Counted from the stretch's first letter, positions 53,876-63,103 are shown. The stretch: 64,000 bases of DNA from Nitrospira sp. (GCA_030123625.1 CP126121.1:1404179-1468178); one strand, 5' to 3'. Program-made: numbers and translations. The notes: a model not told the origin generated them from the letters alone.

Positions 53876-53928
53876 CTGTCTCGCAAGTCACGCCTGGGAT
53901 TCACGATCGACGAGGGACAGATATCCTG

Positions 53929-54918
53929 CTAAACCGCCACCCAGAGGCTTTCGGCGAAAGGCCAGTCCGCGTCCACCCATTGCGCCTCGTTATGGAATCC
54001 GCTGCGAAGGGCCAGCCCGCGTAGCTCCTCCCGATTGAACTTGTGGCAGGCTTCGGTCCGGATGGTTTCGCCGGATTGGAACTCGCAGATGAGTCCCACG
54101 TCTCTGATATGCACAGTCTGCCGGCGATCGGAGCGTACGTGCATCTCGATGCGGCGTCGCGTCCGGTCGTAGCGCACCTCGTGATGAAAATGCGCGAGGT
54201 CGAAATCGGCGTGGAGCTCACGGTTTACCCGAGCCAGCAGATTTCGGTTGAACGCGGCGGTCACGCCGAGCGGATCGTCGTACGCCAGCAGCAGGTCGCC
54301 CTCCGGCTTTTCCAGGTCCGTGCCCAACAAGAGCGCATCACCCGGACGCAGGATGCGGCGAATCTCTTTAAGGAATGCTTCAGCAGCCGGTCGTTCGAAG
54401 TTTCCCAATGTGCTGCCGAGGAACAAGACCAGCAGATGATGGTCCTTCGGACGGCACACCATCGCTTCTCGAAGTCCATCGAGATACGATCGTTCGAGTA
54501 TCACCATGGTCAAACCACTCAGACTCGCCAATTCATTCCGACACTGCCTGAGAGCTGAGGCGGAAGTGTCGATCGGCACATAGACGATCGGTGTCGCCCG
54601 AGCCAGCAGGGCTTGGAGAAGCGGGCGCGTCTTGCGACCACTGCCGCTACCCAATTCGGCCACGATCAGCCGCTCCGGCAACCGGCGCGATAAGTCGTCG
54701 GCATGGCGAGCGAGGAGTCGCTCGTCTGCGCGACTCAACCCGTATTCCGGCAACAACGTGATCGCCTCGTACAGCGCGCTTCCCACCTCGTCGTAGAGAT
54801 AGCGGGAGGGCAACTCAGGTTGTGTTCGAGTCAGGCCTTCGCGAACAGCCTCCGCAAATGCGTCGGTGGTCGGCGGCGCGACGTCAACGTTCAACACAGC
54901 GAAAGGCGGCATAGGCAT
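53929..54918 (-). CDS. egtD: Histidine N-alpha-methyltransferase EgtD
   Basis: About 329 residues. The AdoMet site is VAELGSGSGRKT, and LFLGSTLGNFERPAA matches the EgtD family motif. ELPSRYLYDEVGSALYEAIT near the N-terminus is also diagnostic. It trimethylates histidine to hercynine, the first step of ergothioneine synthesis. It overlaps egtB by about 29-35 nt (two possible starts, 54918 and 54912), so the pair is translationally coupled. Confidence 0.92.
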   Translation of the reverse strand: MPMPPFAVLNVDVAPPTTDAFAEAVREGLTRTQPELPSRYLYDEVGSALYEAITLLPEYGLSRADERLLARHADDLSRRLPERLIVAELGSGSGRKTRPLLQALLARATPIVYVPIDTSASALRQCRNELASLSGLTMVILERSYLDGLREAMVCRPKDHHLLVLFLGSTLGNFERPAAEAFLKEIRRILRPGDALLLGTDLEKPEGDLLLAYDDPLGVTAAFNRNLLARVNRELHADFDLAHFHHEVRYDRTRRRIEMHVRSDRRQTVHIRDVGLICEFQSGETIRTEACHKFNREELRGLALRSGFHNEAQWVDADWPFAESLWVAV

Positions 54919-56176
54919 ATCGGTACGTCGTCCTGAACCAATTGCGAAAGGAACGGCGAAGCAGAGGGGTGGCCGTGACGGGCGACCCGCCTTTGAGCAC
55001 GTAGTGATCGCCGTCGAAAAACGGCGCCGAATACCCTGCATATGATGGATGAACGCGGAAGCCGGGAAACGGCTCGAAAACCGTGGAAGTCCATTCCCAC
55101 CCGTTGCCGACCAATTGCGCGACACCGAATGCACTATCGCCGGACGGAGTGGCTCGGACGCCGACAGGGTTCCAGCGGCGGCCGCCGAAGTTTCCATGTG
55201 CCGGCGTCGGCGGCCCGTCGCCCCAGGGGTACGCGCGCTCTCCTCCCTCCGGCGTGCCGTAGGCGGCGCGATGGAATTGAGCTTCCGAAGGCAAGACCTT
55301 CCCGGACCAGCGGGCATAGGCCGTCGCTTCCTCATGTGTGACATAGACGGGCCAATCCAACGGCAACGGGATCTCCCTGTTCCGCGTACGCCAATACCAC
55401 TTCTGTTCGCGGCGGCGCCAGAAATGCGGCGGCGGGGCACCGGCCTCCACGAACGCCAGATAGCGCCGATTCGTCACCTTATATCGATCGATGCCGAACG
55501 ACGGGACGTAGACGGGATGGGCGTCGAACTCATTGTCCCAGCCGAAACCGTCCCTGCTGTTTCCCGGTTCTCCCTCGGATTGACGATATTGCCCCAGCGT
55601 CGCCGTTCCGGAGGGAATGCTTCTGATATCCCCGTCGTCATGCAGTCGGCAGGAGGGGGATACCGACCCCATGCGAGGACCTGCAGAAAGCGGAACGGAT
55701 AAATTGTGAAGCAAGTAGGTGAACGTTTCTGCATGCATCAGCCGATGCTCGCAGGCGATGTGCCGAAGGACCGGCGGAAGATACTGCACGACCTCATCGA
55801 TTCGTCGGCGCACGGCCATGGTATAGTCCGAGACTTCTTCAACCGACGGCCAATCGGACGGTGTGTCGTCCGGAAGCCCATCGCTCTTGGGGTCGATGCC
55901 GAAAGCGAACAGGCCGTCGAAGGATGGATGAGGACTCGGCAGATCCAGCTCGCATCGAACCAAGTTCCAATCGAAGGCCTCGACATGCCCAAGATAGAAA
56001 ATCAAGCGATGGCGCTCAGGCACCGGACGGTCCAGCCACCTATCGAAGGGCACTAAAGCAAAGACGGCGTCAGTCGAGTCTCTGGCATGTCGCAACACCG
56101 CGCGTGCCCGCTGTGTATCGGGCAATGTGTCATGGGTCTGAATAAATTCCATCGCAGGGTTCTTCACCTGTAGCAT
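54884..56176 (-). CDS. egtB: Ergothioneine sulfoxide synthase EgtB
   Basis: A 430-residue protein. The N-terminal DinB-like domain carries the three iron ligands H64 (LGHVEAF) and H144/H148 (EHRLMHAET). The C-terminal formylglycine-generating-enzyme-like domain includes FGIDRYKVTNRRYLAF, YPWGDGPP and GNGWEWTSTVFEPFPGF. The enzyme joins hercynine and a thiol using oxygen and iron. EgtD lies immediately downstream. No EgtE, EgtA or EgtC is in the window. The start ATG at 56176 follows a mini-ORF (see leader element). Confidence 0.92.
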   Translation of the reverse strand: MLQVKNPAMEFIQTHDTLPDTQRARAVLRHARDSTDAVFALVPFDRWLDRPVPERHRLIFYLGHVEAFDWNLVRCELDLPSPHPSFDGLFAFGIDPKSDGLPDDTPSDWPSVEEVSDYTMAVRRRIDEVVQYLPPVLRHIACEHRLMHAETFTYLLHNLSVPLSAGPRMGSVSPSCRLHDDGDIRSIPSGTATLGQYRQSEGEPGNSRDGFGWDNEFDAHPVYVPSFGIDRYKVTNRRYLAFVEAGAPPPHFWRRREQKWYWRTRNREIPLPLDWPVYVTHEEATAYARWSGKVLPSEAQFHRAAYGTPEGGERAYPWGDGPPTPAHGNFGGRRWNPVGVRATPSGDSAFGVAQLVGNGWEWTSTVFEPFPGFRVHPSYAGYSAPFFDGDHYVLKGGSPVTATPLLRRSFRNWFRTTYRYAYAAFRCVER

Positions 56177-56213
56177 GCGTCGAAAATCAGCTCATACTGG
56201 TATTCCTCCTAGT
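56098..56213 (-). promoter_or_regulatory. egtB leader and 5' end, copy A of a duplicated segment
   Basis: The segment is similar over about 110 bp to 56945-57055. On the minus strand it has AGGAGG (56210-56205), 9 nt, then ATG-AGC-TGA (56195-56187), 10 nt, then the egtB ATG. So a Met-Ser-stop mini-ORF with a perfect ribosome-binding site precedes egtB. ACTAGGA/TACCAGT form a weak hairpin around the ribosome-binding site. Confidence 0.6.
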
Positions 56214-56412
56214 CCTAATCGGTTTGAAAATCGGTCTAATCAGACGTGGACTTTTTTTCAGGCTGATCCGAACGAGTTGTTTTCGTCTGGTGGACGACCA
56301 GGCGATGGTGCGGCACGATCGATGACGGCTATTTCCAACATCGAAGAGTATGCCCTGATCGGGAACTCCAGGACCGCGGCGCTCGTTTCCATCTTCTTCA
56401 CAACGGCGCTCC

Positions 56413-56886
56413 TTAGGCCGCGCGGTCCCGTTCTTTCAGTGAAGCCGTCTCTTTTTGTGGCTCCACGGCGGCGCCATGCACGTACACCATTTCACCGCCC
56501 AGCCAGCCGGACACAGCCAACATCGCGACACCGACGACCGATAGTATGACGGGCAGCGCGGCGCCAGGCTCGCTGCTTGTCCGTAGCCACAAGTTAATCG
56601 AGAACAGCACGACGAGGAAGAGATTGATCCGCATATGCCAACCGCCGATCTTCTGGATAGCAGGAACGGTAGTCGTCCGGTAATCGAGGTATCCGGGGAT
56701 GGCGGCAGCGAGGGCGCCGATGATCCCTCCGGCCATCGTATAGAATGCCGTCTCCTTCCACACGATACCTCCCCAGCCCATCCCGTAAATCAGATCGGAA
56801 ATCAATGAGAAGATCCATAGGGCGATCGGGAAGGGAATCAACATGGGATGAATAGGATGTTTGCCGACACTCGCTGGACTGGCCAT
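56413..56886 (-). CDS. DUF2231 membrane protein
   Basis: About 157 residues from MASPASVGKHPIHPML at 56886, with AAGGAG upstream. Four transmembrane helices and the KHPIHPMLIPFPIALW start are typical of DUF2231, whose function is unknown but which often sits with cytochrome or redox genes. It lies between the two copies of the duplicated egtB-leader segment. Confidence 0.85.
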   Translation of the reverse strand: MASPASVGKHPIHPMLIPFPIALWIFSLISDLIYGMGWGGIVWKETAFYTMAGGIIGALAAAIPGYLDYRTTTVPAIQKIGGWHMRINLFLVVLFSINLWLRTSSEPGAALPVILSVVGVAMLAVSGWLGGEMVYVHGAAVEPQKETASLKERDRAA

Positions 56887-56911
56887 AGGTGCTCCTTTCT
56901 CCTTGGCAGAC

Positions 56912-57055
56912 TTAGCGAGCGATCGGTGATGCGCCGTGAAAACGGTCGCATGCCCGCTGAATATCCCGCAAGGTGCCATTGGTCTGAATAGGTTTCAGGC
57001 TCTCAACCCTTAGCATGCGATGAAGCTCAGCTCATACTGGGACTCCTCCCAGTCA
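56912..57055 (-). pseudogene. Duplicated egtB leader with a 34-codon remnant, copy B
   Basis: On the minus strand GGAGG, ATG-AGC-TGA (57035-57027) and a second ATG at 57016 repeat the egtB leader. The ATG opens a 34-codon frame (MLRVESLKPIQTNGTLRDIQ...) that resembles the EgtB N-terminus (MLQVKNPAMEFIQTHDTLPD) and stops at 56912. A perfect ACTGGGA/TCCCAGT hairpin encloses the ribosome-binding site. It lies 26 bp upstream of the DUF2231 gene and may now drive it. Confidence 0.65.
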
Positions 57056-57080
57056 CCCTCATCCGCCCACAGCCGGTCGC

Positions 57081-57290
57081 ATGACGGCGCAGAAGCTCAG
57101 GCGCGAGATTCAGGATGGGGAAAGCGCGGAGCTGCGGCACCGTCGGACCCTCATCGGTATGTCGCTGATCGGCATGGCAAGCATGGCGGTGGTCACATTG
57201 TTCTAGGCGGAAACACGGCACCGTCTTCCTGATCCACCGCTTCGTCGCTTCGATTCAGCCGAAGTCAATTCGTCGGATACCGCTGGAGAG
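57081..57290 (+). pseudogene. Truncated membrane-protein gene remnant with in-frame stop
   Basis: ATG at 57081 opens 41 codons (MTAQKLRREIQDGESAELRH..., ending VVTLF) that include one likely transmembrane helix, then TAG at 57204. The same frame continues after the stop with HRLPDPPLRRFDSAEVNSSD, so TAG probably replaced a sense codon. The frame then runs into the convergent DegP gene, so the rest of the gene is lost. It resembles the N-terminus of small redox-associated membrane proteins. Confidence 0.55.
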
Positions 57291-57293
57291 GAA

Positions 57294-58706
57294 TTACTCT
57301 CCCTGTACGGGGATATACATGACATTGCCCTGGCGATTGACAAGCAGCAGAGCAAGATCGGTGGGTTTGAGGGGATCGGCAAGGCGTTGGAGAACGGCAA
57401 AGCTGTTGACAGGCTGTCGATTCATTTCCAGCACGACGTCACCCGGCTGCAAACCGGAGGTTTCGGCTAAGCTGCCGTCTTCAATATCGGTCACGACTAC
57501 GCCGTTATTCACCGGCAAATCCATCTGCCGTGCCAGAGGAGGAGTGACGTCATCGAAGACGACGCCCGCCAGCGGATGGGCCGTCGAGACCGCCGAGGAT
57601 GCCATCTGATTTTTCTTCATGCGTTCACGCGGCGCTTCCTGAATGACCAGATCGGCCTGATACTGTTTCCCTTCCCGGATCAGATCCACGCGGTGTTTGC
57701 TGCCGATCGGCGATTGTGCCACCAGGTTCCGCAACTGGCCGCTGTCCATGATGTCCCGCCCGTCGAAGCGCACCACGACATCGCCTCGTTTCAGACCCGC
57801 TCGCTCAGCCGACCCTTTGGATTGCACATCGGTGACGATCGCACCCTTGACATCCGGCAAACGAAAAATCTTCCCCAGTGGAGGACTGACATCTTGCGTC
57901 GAGGCTCCCAGAAATCCTCGCACCACACGGCCCGTCTTGATCAGACTCTGCATGGCGGCACGGGCCATGTTGCTGGGAATCGCGAACCCGACACCCACGC
58001 TTCCGCCGGTCGGACTTGCGATGGCCGTGTTGATTCCGACCAGCTCGCCATGGATATTGACCAGCGCTCCGCCTGAATTCCCCGGGTTGATCGGCGCATC
58101 CGTCTGGATGAAATCCTCGAAATCCGCCACTCCGACATCCGCGCGACCGACCGCGCTCACGATACCGAACGTGACGGTGCGGCTCAATCCCAGCGGGTTG
58201 CCGATCGCAAGCACGAAATCTCCGACGGCCAAGTGGCTCGAATCCCCCCAGGTCGCAGTGGGAAGGTTCGACGCATGAATTTTCACGACCGCCACGTCGG
58301 TCTTTGGATCGGTGGCGACGACCTTCCCTTTGTATTGGCGGCGATCCGCCAGGATCACTTCCACATCGACGGCGTCGGCGACCACATGGTTATTCGTGAT
58401 GATGTAACCGTCCGGCGTAACAAGCACTCCGGACCCCTGCCCATATTGCCGGCGGGTCGGCGGCTCTTTGAATAGACCGAACGGCAAGGTCTCATCGCTG
58501 AAGGCCTGATCGCGCACCATGACGGTTGACGCGATGCTCACCACCGCCGGAATGACCTTATTGGCGGCGCCCTTGACTTGGCTTTGCAAATCGTGGCCGT
58601 TAATCGCAGGCGTCTGTTGACTGCCCGCCAGGGTCGATACCGGAACAGCCAAACTTCCCACAGCTCCCCACATGGCGATCTGTTTCAACAGCCTGCCGGT
58701 TTTCAC
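57294..58706 (-). CDS. DegP/DegQ-type periplasmic serine protease
   Basis: A 470-residue protein with signal peptide (STLAGSQQ). The protease triad is ITNNHVVADA (His), DPKTDVAVVKI (Asp) and NPGNSGGALVNI (Ser). Two PDZ domains follow (AERAGLKRGDVVVRFDGRDI and AETSGLQPGDVVLEMNRQPV). It degrades or refolds damaged envelope proteins. It is the longer of the two HtrA proteins in this window. Confidence 0.93.
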   Translation of the reverse strand: MKTGRLLKQIAMWGAVGSLAVPVSTLAGSQQTPAINGHDLQSQVKGAANKVIPAVVSIASTVMVRDQAFSDETLPFGLFKEPPTRRQYGQGSGVLVTPDGYIITNNHVVADAVDVEVILADRRQYKGKVVATDPKTDVAVVKIHASNLPTATWGDSSHLAVGDFVLAIGNPLGLSRTVTFGIVSAVGRADVGVADFEDFIQTDAPINPGNSGGALVNIHGELVGINTAIASPTGGSVGVGFAIPSNMARAAMQSLIKTGRVVRGFLGASTQDVSPPLGKIFRLPDVKGAIVTDVQSKGSAERAGLKRGDVVVRFDGRDIMDSGQLRNLVAQSPIGSKHRVDLIREGKQYQADLVIQEAPRERMKKNQMASSAVSTAHPLAGVVFDDVTPPLARQMDLPVNNGVVVTDIEDGSLAETSGLQPGDVVLEMNRQPVNSFAVLQRLADPLKPTDLALLLVNRQGNVMYIPVQGE

Positions 58707-58862
58707 CTAAGACATTCCTTCCCAATGGCGTGTTTAGAGGTCGCGAAAATGTGCGGCAAGCCTACCATGCGGAACCAATACGCGCATTCATAATTCGGTG
58801 TGGCGACCAGGTGTTGCCCATAACTTGATGGTAGCGAGTACCGTGCCGTCTGTAAATACGTC

Positions 58863-59198
58863 CTACACTGCCGTGCGCGGCGCGTACATGATGACCGCCA
58901 TACCCACAAGGCAAAGCATTCCCCCAATGATGTCGAACCGGTCGGGTCGAGCGCCATCGAGGACCCATCCCCAGATGAGCGACAGGACGATAAACATGCC
59001 GCCATAGGCGGCATACACTCGGCCAAAATGGGCTGGTTGAAACGTTGGGATAATGCCGTAAAGAATCAGGATAGCCGCGCCGACAATCCCATAAGCAAAC
59101 GGCCGTCCTTCGCGGAACCAGATCCATACAAGATACCCGCCTCCAATCTCACACAATCCGGCGAGCACAAATAGTCCCAATGAATGAACGACCGACAT
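58863..59198 (-). CDS. ynfA: YnfA/UPF0060 family membrane protein
   Basis: A 111-residue protein with four transmembrane helices. It shows the family pattern [35 protein letters not shown] and [17 protein letters not shown]. Function unknown; it is structurally like small multidrug-type transporters. It is co-directional with DegP and the antiporter but separated from both by spacers over 80 bp. Confidence 0.9.
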   Translation of the reverse strand: MSVVHSLGLFVLAGLCEIGGGYLVWIWFREGRPFAYGIVGAAILILYGIIPTFQPAHFGRVYAAYGGMFIVLSLIWGWVLDGARPDRFDIIGGMLCLVGMAVIMYAPRTAV

Positions 59199-59284
59199 TC
59201 TTGCCTCCTTTCCGATGAACCACTGTGGAAAATCCCTATTGCGAGACGATGAAAGCAGATGAGCCGGTATTGCCGATTTCGTTT

Positions 59285-60490
59285 CTAGCCCTCGTCGCTC
59301 AGGTCATTGATCCGTCTCACTGCCCGTTTCTCATGATCAGCTTTCGGCAAGAGGTGTGTGGGAACAAAAAACAGGCCTGCAACGAGAGTCGGTATGACCG
59401 CGCTCGCGATGACCGTCGCTACGAGAAAGGAATACTGCTCTTGAGTGACCAATCCGTGCGTCAGGCCGTAGAGAGAAGAAATCGTCCCAAACGTCAAGCC
59501 GGTGGACATCAACAGTGTGTAGTACCAGCGTTCCTTGCGGTCCTGACGGAAAAGGCCGATAAGGGGATAGAGACCAAAAATCTTCGATGCCACTTTCCCC
59601 ATAAGCAACGCGAGAAACACGAGCGGCGCGGCAAGGAGAGCGGGCAAGGACACGAATGTTCCGGCGCGAAGAAAGTAAAAGGGCGTGAGAAATCCCACGG
59701 TCAGGGTTCTCAATCGACGAATCCAATGCGTATCCCTCGCGGCGCTTCCCGCGAGCACCATGCCCGTAAGATACGCCGGCAACACCGCTTCGCTTCCCGA
59801 CCACAACGCCAGCGCGCCCAATCCAAACAGCGTCAGCATGACCCATTTCGTTCTGATCGCAGCCGTACGATGCGCATAGTGCCGCGTCAGCCACGCGGTC
59901 ATATAAGGCAACATCATCAGCGCGACAATGACACCCACGATAAACACAAGAGTTTTATGGGTAAACGGCGCAAAGAGTAGCCCAAGGGCTATCACGGTTC
60001 CTAAGTCAGTGACAAAGCATGAAGCGAGAATTCCCTTGCCGAATTCTGTCCTATTAAATCCCGTTTCCAGCATGACTGCATAGATTACCGCCATCGATGT
60101 TGTGGAAAGTGCGACGCCGCAGAGCCAACTGGCATTCGCGTCCCACCCCAATAGGTAATAGGCCACCGCGGTGCAGCCAAGGAACGGCGCCATGAATCCC
60201 ACGAATCCGACAATACTGATCTCGGCCAACTTCATGCGGACGATGTCGGGATCGAGTTCCGCACCGGCCAGAAACGTGAGGACAACGGCTCCGGAGGCGG
60301 CGAGAAATTTTACCCATTCCGAATCGGCGGCGAGAACATGGCTGAGCTCGAAGAACTCCAGTCCCGCAGCGATGACGACTCCCGCACAGATTTCAACCAA
60401 AGCGATGGAGAGGCGAAGCGAGGATGCAATGAGTGCAGAGATAACAGCGAGGGCGAGCCACAGGGTTGCCGTGAGAAAAATCGATTCCAT
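59285..60490 (-). CDS. CPA2-family cation:proton antiporter
   Basis: About 401 residues from [14 protein letters not shown] at 60490. There are about twelve transmembrane helices. The motifs [10 protein letters not shown] and [38 protein letters not shown] place it in the KefB/NapA (CPA2) group, the latter with the Asp of the ion site. No TrkA regulatory domain follows. Probably exchanges sodium or potassium for protons. Confidence 0.88.
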   Translation of the reverse strand: MESIFLTATLWLALAVISALIASSLRLSIALVEICAGVVIAAGLEFFELSHVLAADSEWVKFLAASGAVVLTFLAGAELDPDIVRMKLAEISIVGFVGFMAPFLGCTAVAYYLLGWDANASWLCGVALSTTSMAVIYAVMLETGFNRTEFGKGILASCFVTDLGTVIALGLLFAPFTHKTLVFIVGVIVALMMLPYMTAWLTRHYAHRTAAIRTKWVMLTLFGLGALALWSGSEAVLPAYLTGMVLAGSAARDTHWIRRLRTLTVGFLTPFYFLRAGTFVSLPALLAAPLVFLALLMGKVASKIFGLYPLIGLFRQDRKERWYYTLLMSTGLTFGTISSLYGLTHGLVTQEQYSFLVATVIASAVIPTLVAGLFFVPTHLLPKADHEKRAVRRINDLSDEG

Positions 60491-61059
60491 TGATGAGTCC
60501 TCCGTTCCGGCCAAGGCGCATGTTGCTGTGAGCCGGTCGCCGCCTGATCGACGACAATCCTACGGCTACGGCAGTCGTAGCGTAGGAGTCATCAGCCTGG
60601 CCAACGCGCTTATACGGGGGACTCCATCCCCTGCGAAAGGTGAGTATACTGGAATGGGTGACATTTTGCACGGCGCACACTGTGCGAACGAGCTCGGCTG
60701 TTGTGCTTGAACATGAAAATCGGCCCGTTTCGCCATGCTTTTGTTCGGCGCGAGACTTGCTGTCGAGGCTTGCTGTTTTGTTCTCGAAATAAATTGATGT
60801 GGTGATGGAGTTCACCAAGAACCGTCCTCTCTCCGAAGGGGAATGATAACTCCTACCTGGCACAAAATCTGGTCTGGTAGGAGTTTTTTTATGGGGTTCC
60901 TCGGTCGAGCTTCTTCTACTTCTCCCAGATTCCTTTCCTCCTCACTTTCTCCTGAGAAACGCAGGTCTGTTCTGAACGCTCACCTCAACACGTCCTTTGT
61001 CTGCATCAAGGCAGGGGGAACGGTCGTCCCTGCCTGTTATCCCAACCAAGGAGGTTCTC
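60491..61059. other. Gene-free stretch upstream of an orphan terminator
   Basis: No convincing protein gene on either strand for about 570 bp. It contains the orphan terminator at 60848-60890 and could encode a small RNA on the plus strand upstream of it. AT-rich bases (AAATAAATTG) at about 60786 could be a -10 region. The last bases hold an AAGGAGG ribosome-binding site for a short gene at 61060. Confidence 0.4.
60848..60890 (+). terminator. Intrinsic terminator without an upstream gene
   Basis: AACTCCTACC (60848-60857) pairs with GGTAGGAGTT (60876-60885), followed by five more T on the plus strand. The upstream plus strand has no coding sequence and the flanking antiporter is on the minus strand. 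It may end a small RNA of roughly 100 nt or more. Confidence 0.6.
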
Positions 61060-61273
61060 ATGATCGGGTGGCCAAGCCGGACAGCCCTATGAGCAGATCA
61101 TCTACAAAGATGAATCTGCCCACACGAAAGAACGACTGCACAGACAGGCTGGAGCACGTATTGGCGGACAGGTGGGGCAACACTACGATCATCTGAAACA
61201 CGACTACGAGTCGACTCATGCGAAAGGACGAGTCGGGGTGAAGCCGGCGAGAGCTATAGTCCCATTCAATTAG
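61060..61273 (+). pseudogene. Short gene with apparent frameshift
   Basis: ATG at 61060 has an excellent AAGGAGG 7 bases upstream but its frame stops after 10 codons (MIGWPSRTAL). The plus-one frame is open from 61064 to a TAG at 61273 and reads YEQIIYKDESAHTKERLHRQ then AGARIGGQVGQHYDHLKHDY, a convincing hydrophilic protein with no usable start of its own. A single-base insertion or deletion near 61064-61088 would join them. It may be a sequencing error or a real pseudogene. Confidence 0.55.
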
Positions 61274-61300
61274 AATAACGAGCTTCGCGAGGAGGAAGCC

Positions 61301-61492
61301 ATCCTACGAGAATATATAGGCCATCTGATCGCCCTTACAGCGGGTCAACGGAAAGATGGGCGCTGGATGTGCCAGTATCTCATTCTGGGCTCCGGAGTCA
61401 CGGGCTACTGCGACGGGATCTTCGCCACGCATGACGAGGCAGAGGCCGCAGCTCTCCAATTGGCGAAGTATCGGATCGATTCCCACCAATGA
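61301..61492 (+). CDS. Small protein with a likely non-canonical AUC start
   Basis: The frame from 61301 to the TGA at 61492 encodes 63 residues (LREYIGHLIALTAGQRKDGR then WMCQYLILGSGVTGYCDGIF) and ends in an ATGA overlap with the porin gene. No ATG, GTG or TTG occurs between the preceding in-frame stop and the conserved part. ATC at 61301 has GAGGAGG about 5 bases upstream and is the best start. Function unknown. If ATC cannot initiate, the gene is silent or coupled. Confidence 0.5.
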   Translation: MLREYIGHLIALTAGQRKDGRWMCQYLILGSGVTGYCDGIFATHDEAEAAALQLAKYRIDSHQ

Positions 61493-63015
61493 GAGTCGGG
61501 AAGTCCATGACGAGGCATCATCAATGGGGGTGGGGACTCCTCGCGTGCGTGCTGCTCTGGCTCGCGCAAGACGACTCATGGGCGGATCCCCCGCGTGCAA
61601 ACCAACAGGCCGAGAGCACAGCCGTGCCGAACGTTCCTGCGACGACGGAAGCCGGTCTCTCAGTGGGTGAGCCCGAAGGGGCTACGGAGGAGCTGATTGC
61701 GGGACGGGGATTCCAGACATTTCAGTACAAGGGCATTTCTTTCGCGCCCGGTGGATTTTTCGATGGAACCGCGATTGTTCGTTCCGCCAATGAGAATGCC
61801 GACATTCAAAGTACATTTGGGAATATCCCGCTCCAAGGGTCAGCCAACAGCCAGCTCCGGGAATTTCGGGGAACGGCCCGTGGTTCCCGGCTGAACTTGT
61901 TGGGCGAAGGACAGTATCGCAGCACGGCCATCGCCGGCTATGTCGAACTCGATTTTCTCGGCAGCTCGACTTCCGGGAACGAATTGGAAACGAATAGTTG
62001 GAATCCGCGGTTGCGGCAACTGTGGAGCAATATCGATCTCCCCAATGGGCTCTCCCTCTTGATCGGCCAAAGCTGGTCTCTTCTCACCACCCATCGCATC
62101 GGACTCAAACCGAGACAGGAATTCATTCCTCTGAACACCGACCTCCAAACCGTGGTGGGGAACAACTGGGCGCGGCAATGGGGCTTGCGTGTCACCAAAG
62201 CCCTCGGGCCTCATTTTCTGATGGCGGTGGCGATTGAAAATCCGGAAGCGAGTGTGAACGGCGTTGTTCAACCGACCGGCGTCCAGGGGTTCAATACCTC
62301 TCCCAATGCCAAGACGCCCTCGAACTTCTTCACGACGAGTACCACACCCGGCGCCAATGGGATTTCGACCGATTTTGCGCCGGATATGATCGGGAAGCTC
62401 GTGTGGGAACCCGGCTATGGGCATTGGGAACTGAAAGGGATGGTCCGGTTTTTTCAGGATCGATTACACGCTCATACCCATGTCGCAATCGGGGGCGGCG
62501 CAGGGCTCGCGGCGGTGCTTCCGCTGACATCGACAGTGAATCTCATTGCGGAAGGTCTGGTCGGACAGGGGATTGGACGTTATGCCTCCACAATCGGCGC
62601 CGACGTGGTCGCCAGTCCTTCGGGCAAGATTGTCCCCATCACGGCATTTCATTTCATGGGAGGCCTCGAATGGCATCCAACCAAGGAATGGGATATCTAT
62701 GCGTATTACGGAATCGAACATTACGCGAGAACCGCGTATGCCGCGACATCGATCGGCTACGGGTCTCCCTTGGCGGATCTCAGCGGCTGTGCCGTCGAAG
62801 ATCCGGGCGTTCAGCCCTGCCAGGCGGCCAATGCGACCATCAGCCAGGCCCAACCTGGGCTCTGGTACCGGGTGATCACGTCGGATGTGGGAAGTGTCGC
62901 GCTCGGACTCTCCTATGCCTACACGCACCGCACCGTGTGGTCGGGTGCAAATGGCGTGCGGCCGTGGGGAGAAGAACATACGATCATGACCACGGTTCGC
63001 TATTATCTCCCGTGA
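61489..63015 (+). CDS. Outer-membrane porin-like beta-barrel protein
   Basis: A 508-residue protein. The signal peptide ends near DSWADPP. A short Ala/Thr/Pro-rich linker precedes a predicted beta-barrel with alternating hydrophobic strands (for example GYVELDFLGSS and SVALGLSYAYTHRTVW) and an aromatic C-terminal strand TTVRYYLP. It resembles the putative porins of the DcaP/outer-membrane protein type. Substrate unknown. Its start overlaps the small gene before it. Confidence 0.75.
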   Translation: MRVGKSMTRHHQWGWGLLACVLLWLAQDDSWADPPRANQQAESTAVPNVPATTEAGLSVGEPEGATEELIAGRGFQTFQYKGISFAPGGFFDGTAIVRSANENADIQSTFGNIPLQGSANSQLREFRGTARGSRLNLLGEGQYRSTAIAGYVELDFLGSSTSGNELETNSWNPRLRQLWSNIDLPNGLSLLIGQSWSLLTTHRIGLKPRQEFIPLNTDLQTVVGNNWARQWGLRVTKALGPHFLMAVAIENPEASVNGVVQPTGVQGFNTSPNAKTPSNFFTTSTTPGANGISTDFAPDMIGKLVWEPGYGHWELKGMVRFFQDRLHAHTHVAIGGGAGLAAVLPLTSTVNLIAEGLVGQGIGRYASTIGADVVASPSGKIVPITAFHFMGGLEWHPTKEWDIYAYYGIEHYARTAYAATSIGYGSPLADLSGCAVEDPGVQPCQAANATISQAQPGLWYRVITSDVGSVALGLSYAYTHRTVWSGANGVRPWGEEHTIMTTVRYYLP

Positions 63016-63103
63016 GGGAGATCTTGACGCCGGCTCATACGAGTTTGAGCCAGTGGCCTCAGATGACATCGTCTTTCTGAAAGCCTCTGGTAAAGGATCA
63101 GAG

